DNA of 64,000 nt from Cacajao melanocephalus (lineage: Eukaryota; Chordata; Mammalia; Primates; Pitheciidae): NCBI GenBank assembly GCA_963573385.1, contig CAUYLG010071408.1, positions 1-64,000 on the forward strand, read 5' to 3'. Numbering within the stretch: position 1 is the stretch's first letter; each line of letters opens with the position of its first letter. This document shows positions 60,301 through 64,000 of this stretch, in pieces. A program made the translations under genes and the position numbers. The notes below the pieces were generated by a model. It was given only the letters and a program-made list of their open reading frames with translations. It had not been told where the DNA came from and did no database searches.

Positions 60301-60884
60301 GGAAACATGGGGAAGTGATGGAAGTCTGAAATAAAACTAGCTGGGAAACTACATTTATTGTTGGACTGAGTATATGGTTGGTTTGACTTGATTCCAATTG
60401 TTTTTCCATTCCAACCTTCCTTTGCCTTTTTGTCCTTGAACTAATTGTCCTTTGTTGAATAAATGAATAATATGGATGAGTGATATAAGTGCCCCTGAAA
60501 AAAAAGTCGCCTGAAAAACATTACACTGTGGTTCCATTGAAATTAAGCATGTGAGTAAATTAGTAGTTTAAGACTGGTAAGCCACCAATTTAGCAAATGT
60601 AATAACATTTGGCAAATATGATTTATGTTGTGGGGATGAGGCAGAAGTGTCTTTATGTGTCCTGTGTTTATTTAACCTAACATTTTTTGAGGGGTGCACA
60701 ATTATCATGTACACAGAATGGACAAAGTGAAAACAAATGTTTGTGTGGTTGGGCTTGTCCTTCTGGCTAAACCAGTCCACAGACCAACACACACCCAAGC
60801 CTCCTCCTGTTTCTATGGAGGCAGGGTGCTATAGGAGAAAGAGATGAAAACAAACAATGAAAATGGAAGAAAAAGCCTCAGCTT
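60301..60884. other. Unique stretch
   Basis: No gene or repeat was recognised. Confidence 0.4.
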
Positions 60885-61065
60885 CAGGGTGGGAGAAGCA
60901 AGGGTTTGAATGACAGTTCACTTAAGACTATACCATGTGTAACTTCTCTGAGCCTCTTTTTCCTCATGCTGAGGGGATTATGAGGTTTGCTGTATTTTAA
61001 AAATAATAATAATAAAAAAAAGATAGCACTGTCCTGACATGTATTAGGTCATTGAACATATTAAC
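60885..61065 (+). mobile_element. MIR-like remnant with an A/T insertion
   Basis: 'gaagcaagggtttgaatgacagttcac', 'catgtgtaacttctctgagcctctttttcctcatgctgaggggatta' fits MIR. 'aaaaataataataataaaaaaaag' (60998-61023) interrupts before a 'cctgacatgtattagg' end. Confidence 0.6.
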
Positions 61066-62509
61066 ATATCTTCCTTCCTAGTTGCAAGGTCATATTTTTA
61101 CCTGCCCAACAGTATCCTGGTATTTTTGTTTTGGAAATAGCCAATATTAGGAGTGAAATTGGCTCAGAAACAAAGGGATTTATCAGCCACATTAGGTGAC
61201 TTTCCATATTTCAGCTATGTTTGACATCTCTGCTCCTCCGGATAGACTGCAACTTCCCATCATGAAGTTGGCTTCACTCTGCCCCCACTTCCGCCTTTTT
61301 TCATTGTGCCGTACAGTTTTAGCAGCATAAGATCCTTAAGTCTGCATTTGTGATAAAGGAGGCAGCAGCTTCTACTAAAGTGGCTTTCTCTATGTGTGTT
61401 GAGTCTGCCTGACTGATAACAGATCAGAAACAGCGAGTGGCCTTTGAAATTGAAGCGCTGACTATAGTGGGAAAAATGAAAGGATCTTATGTTTTTGATC
61501 AAAGGATGATATCTTCCAGCTTGGAAAAGGGGGTTATTCTGCCTGCCAAGGCCTATGATACTCTGTTACTTACTTACCCTAGGGAAGAAGATTCAATTTC
61601 ATAGCTATTATATTGCTATATAGTTTAAAAATATATTTATAGCTATACATTTTTTTTTATCTATTTTGCTTTCCCTTTCTAACTCCTGACTTCCAGTCTG
61701 GCTGCCAGGCAAATTGCTCTGTCATTCTTAACCTAAATGGCAATTAAACAATCCTCTGGATCCTGGATCTTACTGAATATTCACTACTAAAGAGACGACA
61801 AAATTTCATTGAAGGAGGGGAATTAAATGAAGACAAGGATGCCATGTTGAATGGTAGGTACTTAACGGGAAAAATCTCTGGTGTCATTCTGTAGGACATG
61901 GTTTCATGTTAGTAATAAAACTGGTTGAGAGAAAGGTGTGGGTGTGGAAAGGTCAAGGGCAGTGCCAAACTGAGTCTATGATCACTGTGTTAACCAGTGG
62001 GTGCCTGAATTTGAGGAGAGATTCAACAGAGTAAAGAGAAAGGGAAAAGTCTGAAAGGGGTCTGCAGTACTAGACTGGAAAGAAGACTGGATATGAGGAG
62101 ACTACGATTGAAAATTAGACAAGGGATGGACAGATGGAAGACAACCAGGGATTAATTCCCACACAAAGACTATATTCTATTCTGAGTAGCTTAAGTATTT
62201 TGTGGGGAACATGTTAAATCCCATTGATATCAAATTATGCCAGTTTCTGGCTTACCAATCATGAATGCTGAATCTGCATGGGCCCAACATGTTTGTGTGA
62301 GGGTATACATATGTTACATATATAAATAGACACATATACACTTTTATAGATTTATATTGTCTTATTTCAATATAGATCTGGCTTCTGCTTGTCAGTCCTG
62401 TTATTTGTTCCTTCCAACTACCTAAGATAAACCAAATAGGAAATTTATATTTCTCGTTAAATGTTTAATCTCTGTCTATATTATCAGTTCATTCTCACTC
62501 ATCCTACCA
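61066..62509. other. Unique stretch, 1.44 kb
   Basis: No repeat family or gene was recognised. The minus 80-codon frame 61260-61502 is without known motifs. Confidence 0.45.
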
Positions 62510-62797
62510 GTGGTTGCACTGTCCAATAGGGCAGACACTGAGCACTTGAAATGTGACTAGTCTAAATGGAGATATACTATAAGCTTAAAATATATGATGA
62601 ATTTCTAAGACATAAAAAGGGCGTGTAAAAGATTGTAACAATTGATATGTGATATAATAATGAAATTATTTTTTGACAGGATGGGCTTAATTATATCTGT
62701 TTCATTTTGTGATTTTAATGTGGCTGTTAGAAAATTTAAAATTATATGTATGCCTCACATTTGTGGCTCATGTTGTATTTCTATTGAACAGCAGTTT
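62510..62797. mobile_element. hAT-type MER element, long form
   Basis: Ends 'tgcactgtccaatagggcag' and 'tttctattgaacagc' are complementary-like. Inside are 'ctgagcacttgaaatgtgactagtc', 'tttaaaattatatgtatgcctcacatttgtggctcatgttgtatttc'. It is related to the pair near 8.0-8.8 kb but has a longer centre. Small frames in it are not genes. Confidence 0.7.
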
Positions 62798-62937
62798 TGG
62801 AGACCCTCTCATTTCTTCCTTTCAGTAAAAAAATTGGAATGATCCAGAGTGAATTCCCTGATGGCTTACCCCAGTCTTCATATTGACGTGCCATCTCCCT
62901 GTATCTGTCTACTCATAGACAGTATCTCGCTAAGAAC

Positions 62938-63150
62938 CCAGTGCTAGAAGCAGATTGCCTGGGTTTAAGCTCTAGATTCGTCACTTACTACCTGTCTGAC
63001 CTTGGGCAAGTTGCTTTATCTCTGAGATATATATCATCTGTAAAGTAAGATATAATAGAATAATTACAGAATACTACTTAATAGGATTAGTACGAGTATT
63101 AATTGAGTCAACATATGGAAAATACTCAACTGTGTGTGGCTCCAAGAAAA
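62938..63150 (+). mobile_element. MIR, near full length
   Basis: 'cagtgctagaagcagattgcctgggtttaagctctagattcgtcacttactacctgtctgaccttgggcaagttgctttatctctgag', then 'tatcatctgtaaagtaagatataa'. The best-preserved MIR in the window. Confidence 0.93.
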
Positions 63151-63544
63151 TACTCAAGGTTAGCTGCTTTATTGCTCCTTAAAATTCTCAGTGGAAGACA
63201 TACTTTGTCCCTTAGACAGGGTTAGATAGAACTCTATGGGGATTAGGGTCCTTGGATGAAGAAATAAAGGCATGAGAAAGGTGGTGTTGATAGTCACCAT
63301 CAAGAAAATAGTTTGAGGCTGTGAATTTTTAGAAGGAGGTGGAGTCCAGACAGAAACACAGAGTTCGGGGTCTTCCATCGAACTCTGCTGATGAAGGGAT
63401 GAGGCAAATAGAGGAGAAAACACAGCCAGTGAGAATAAATCGAGTGAGAAGGAGCAAGTGAGCCAGCTTAGTCACAGAAGCCATTACCTCAAGATGCTAC
63501 TGAGAAGGGCCAGAGAGAGGACAACCTGGCAGTAACTAGTCTTT
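63151..63544. other. Unique stretch
   Basis: No gene recognised. The minus frame 63169-63423 (84 codons) has no known domain. Confidence 0.4.
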
Positions 63545-63748
63545 TTACTAGGATGGTGGTTTGCAAAATTTAGCACACATCAGAATCACCTGGAGACTTT
63601 GTTAATACCCACATTGCTGGGACCTACCTGTGGAATTTATTGATTCAGTGGGTCCGGGATGGGGCTGAAGAATTTGCATTTCTAACAAGTTCCCAGGTGA
63701 TGCTGATGCTACTGGATTGCAGGACAGCACTATGAGAAGCACTGTTCC
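63545..63748 (+). mobile_element. MER5A, near full length
   Basis: 'ggtggtttgcaaaatttagcacacatcagaatcacctggagactttgttaa', 'gattcagtgggtccgggatggggctgaagaatttgcatttctaacaagttcccaggtgatgctgatgctac', ending 'tatgagaagcactg'. The best MER5A copy here. Confidence 0.95.
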
Positions 63749-64000
63749 ACTCTAGGGGATGTGGCCCTATGATAGAGCACCTGAAATCTCTACAAGAGGA
63801 GGTTGATTCCCTCCTTCATTAAGTTCATTGGCCCTAGGGTGCAGAATACCTGAAAGCAATTGCCAATACTGATCCGATGGAGCTGTATACAACTCTAGCC
63901 ACCTTGCCTGGCCAGATCTATTGTTTCCTAGGAAAGGCAGACAAAATGTAAATGACTGCTTACTCATTTGCAGTAGCTGAGATGAACACGAGATTGGCTA

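Overview
This is non-coding DNA from a higher primate, almost certainly human or an ape. The evidence is about 33 Alu copies of AluJ, AluS and one AluY-like type, a short young L1PA-type 3' end, THE1/MST/MLT1 (MaLR) LTRs, and much older MIR, L2, L1M and MER5A-type elements shared by placental mammals. There is no operon structure, CpG island, tRNA or rRNA gene, or CRISPR array. I found no stretch that I can support as an intact protein-coding exon. The longest open frames lie antisense to, or inside, repeats. The window could be intergenic or lie inside a long intron; the sequence does not decide which.

Layout. 1-9.6 kb: Alu, MIR, a 3' L1 piece, an old hAT pair and two old LTR-like elements among AT-rich unique sequence. 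9.6-17.4 kb: dense Alus, one lacking its 3' third, an old LINE-like element split by an Alu, a hAT element, a candidate ERV1-type LTR with two strong hairpins, and a second-orientation LTR-like element. 17.4-24.6 kb: the least repetitive and most GC-rich part, with a CT/GT microsatellite, a solo THE1 LTR, a 0.75 kb L2 (+), an MST LTR piece and a 0.9 kb L2 (-). 24.6-31.7 kb: Alu cluster, L2, an L1 carrying two later insertions at one target site, and a hAT element with recognisable ends. 31.7-34 kb: the longest repeat-poor stretch. 34-45.5 kb: L1-rich, with a 1.8 kb L1 (-), a 0.6 kb inverted duplication, an L1ME broken by an LTR and an Alu, and an L1 with a 5' inversion sitting inside a MIR. 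45.5-55.3 kb: more L1M elements, Alus and a TTCC microsatellite. 55.3-60.3 kb: an MLT1 LTR, then an L2 interrupted by an RPL24 processed pseudogene and by an old L1-like unit, then two L1ME pieces and an ERVL-type LTR. 60.3-64 kb: mainly unique sequence with MIR, hAT and MER5A copies.

The one gene-derived feature recognised is a decayed, retroposed RPL24 copy on the minus strand near 56.3-56.8 kb. Nothing here forms a pathway. What the window records is a sequence of retrotransposition events whose order can be read from nesting and target-site duplications (TSDs). I did not find a new biological system. The structural oddities most worth checking are the inverted duplication at 37.4-40.6 kb, the reused target site near 28 kb and the paired hairpins near 13.4 kb. 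Element family names are from memory of consensus sequences; boundaries are usually good to about 10-30 bases unless a TSD is given.
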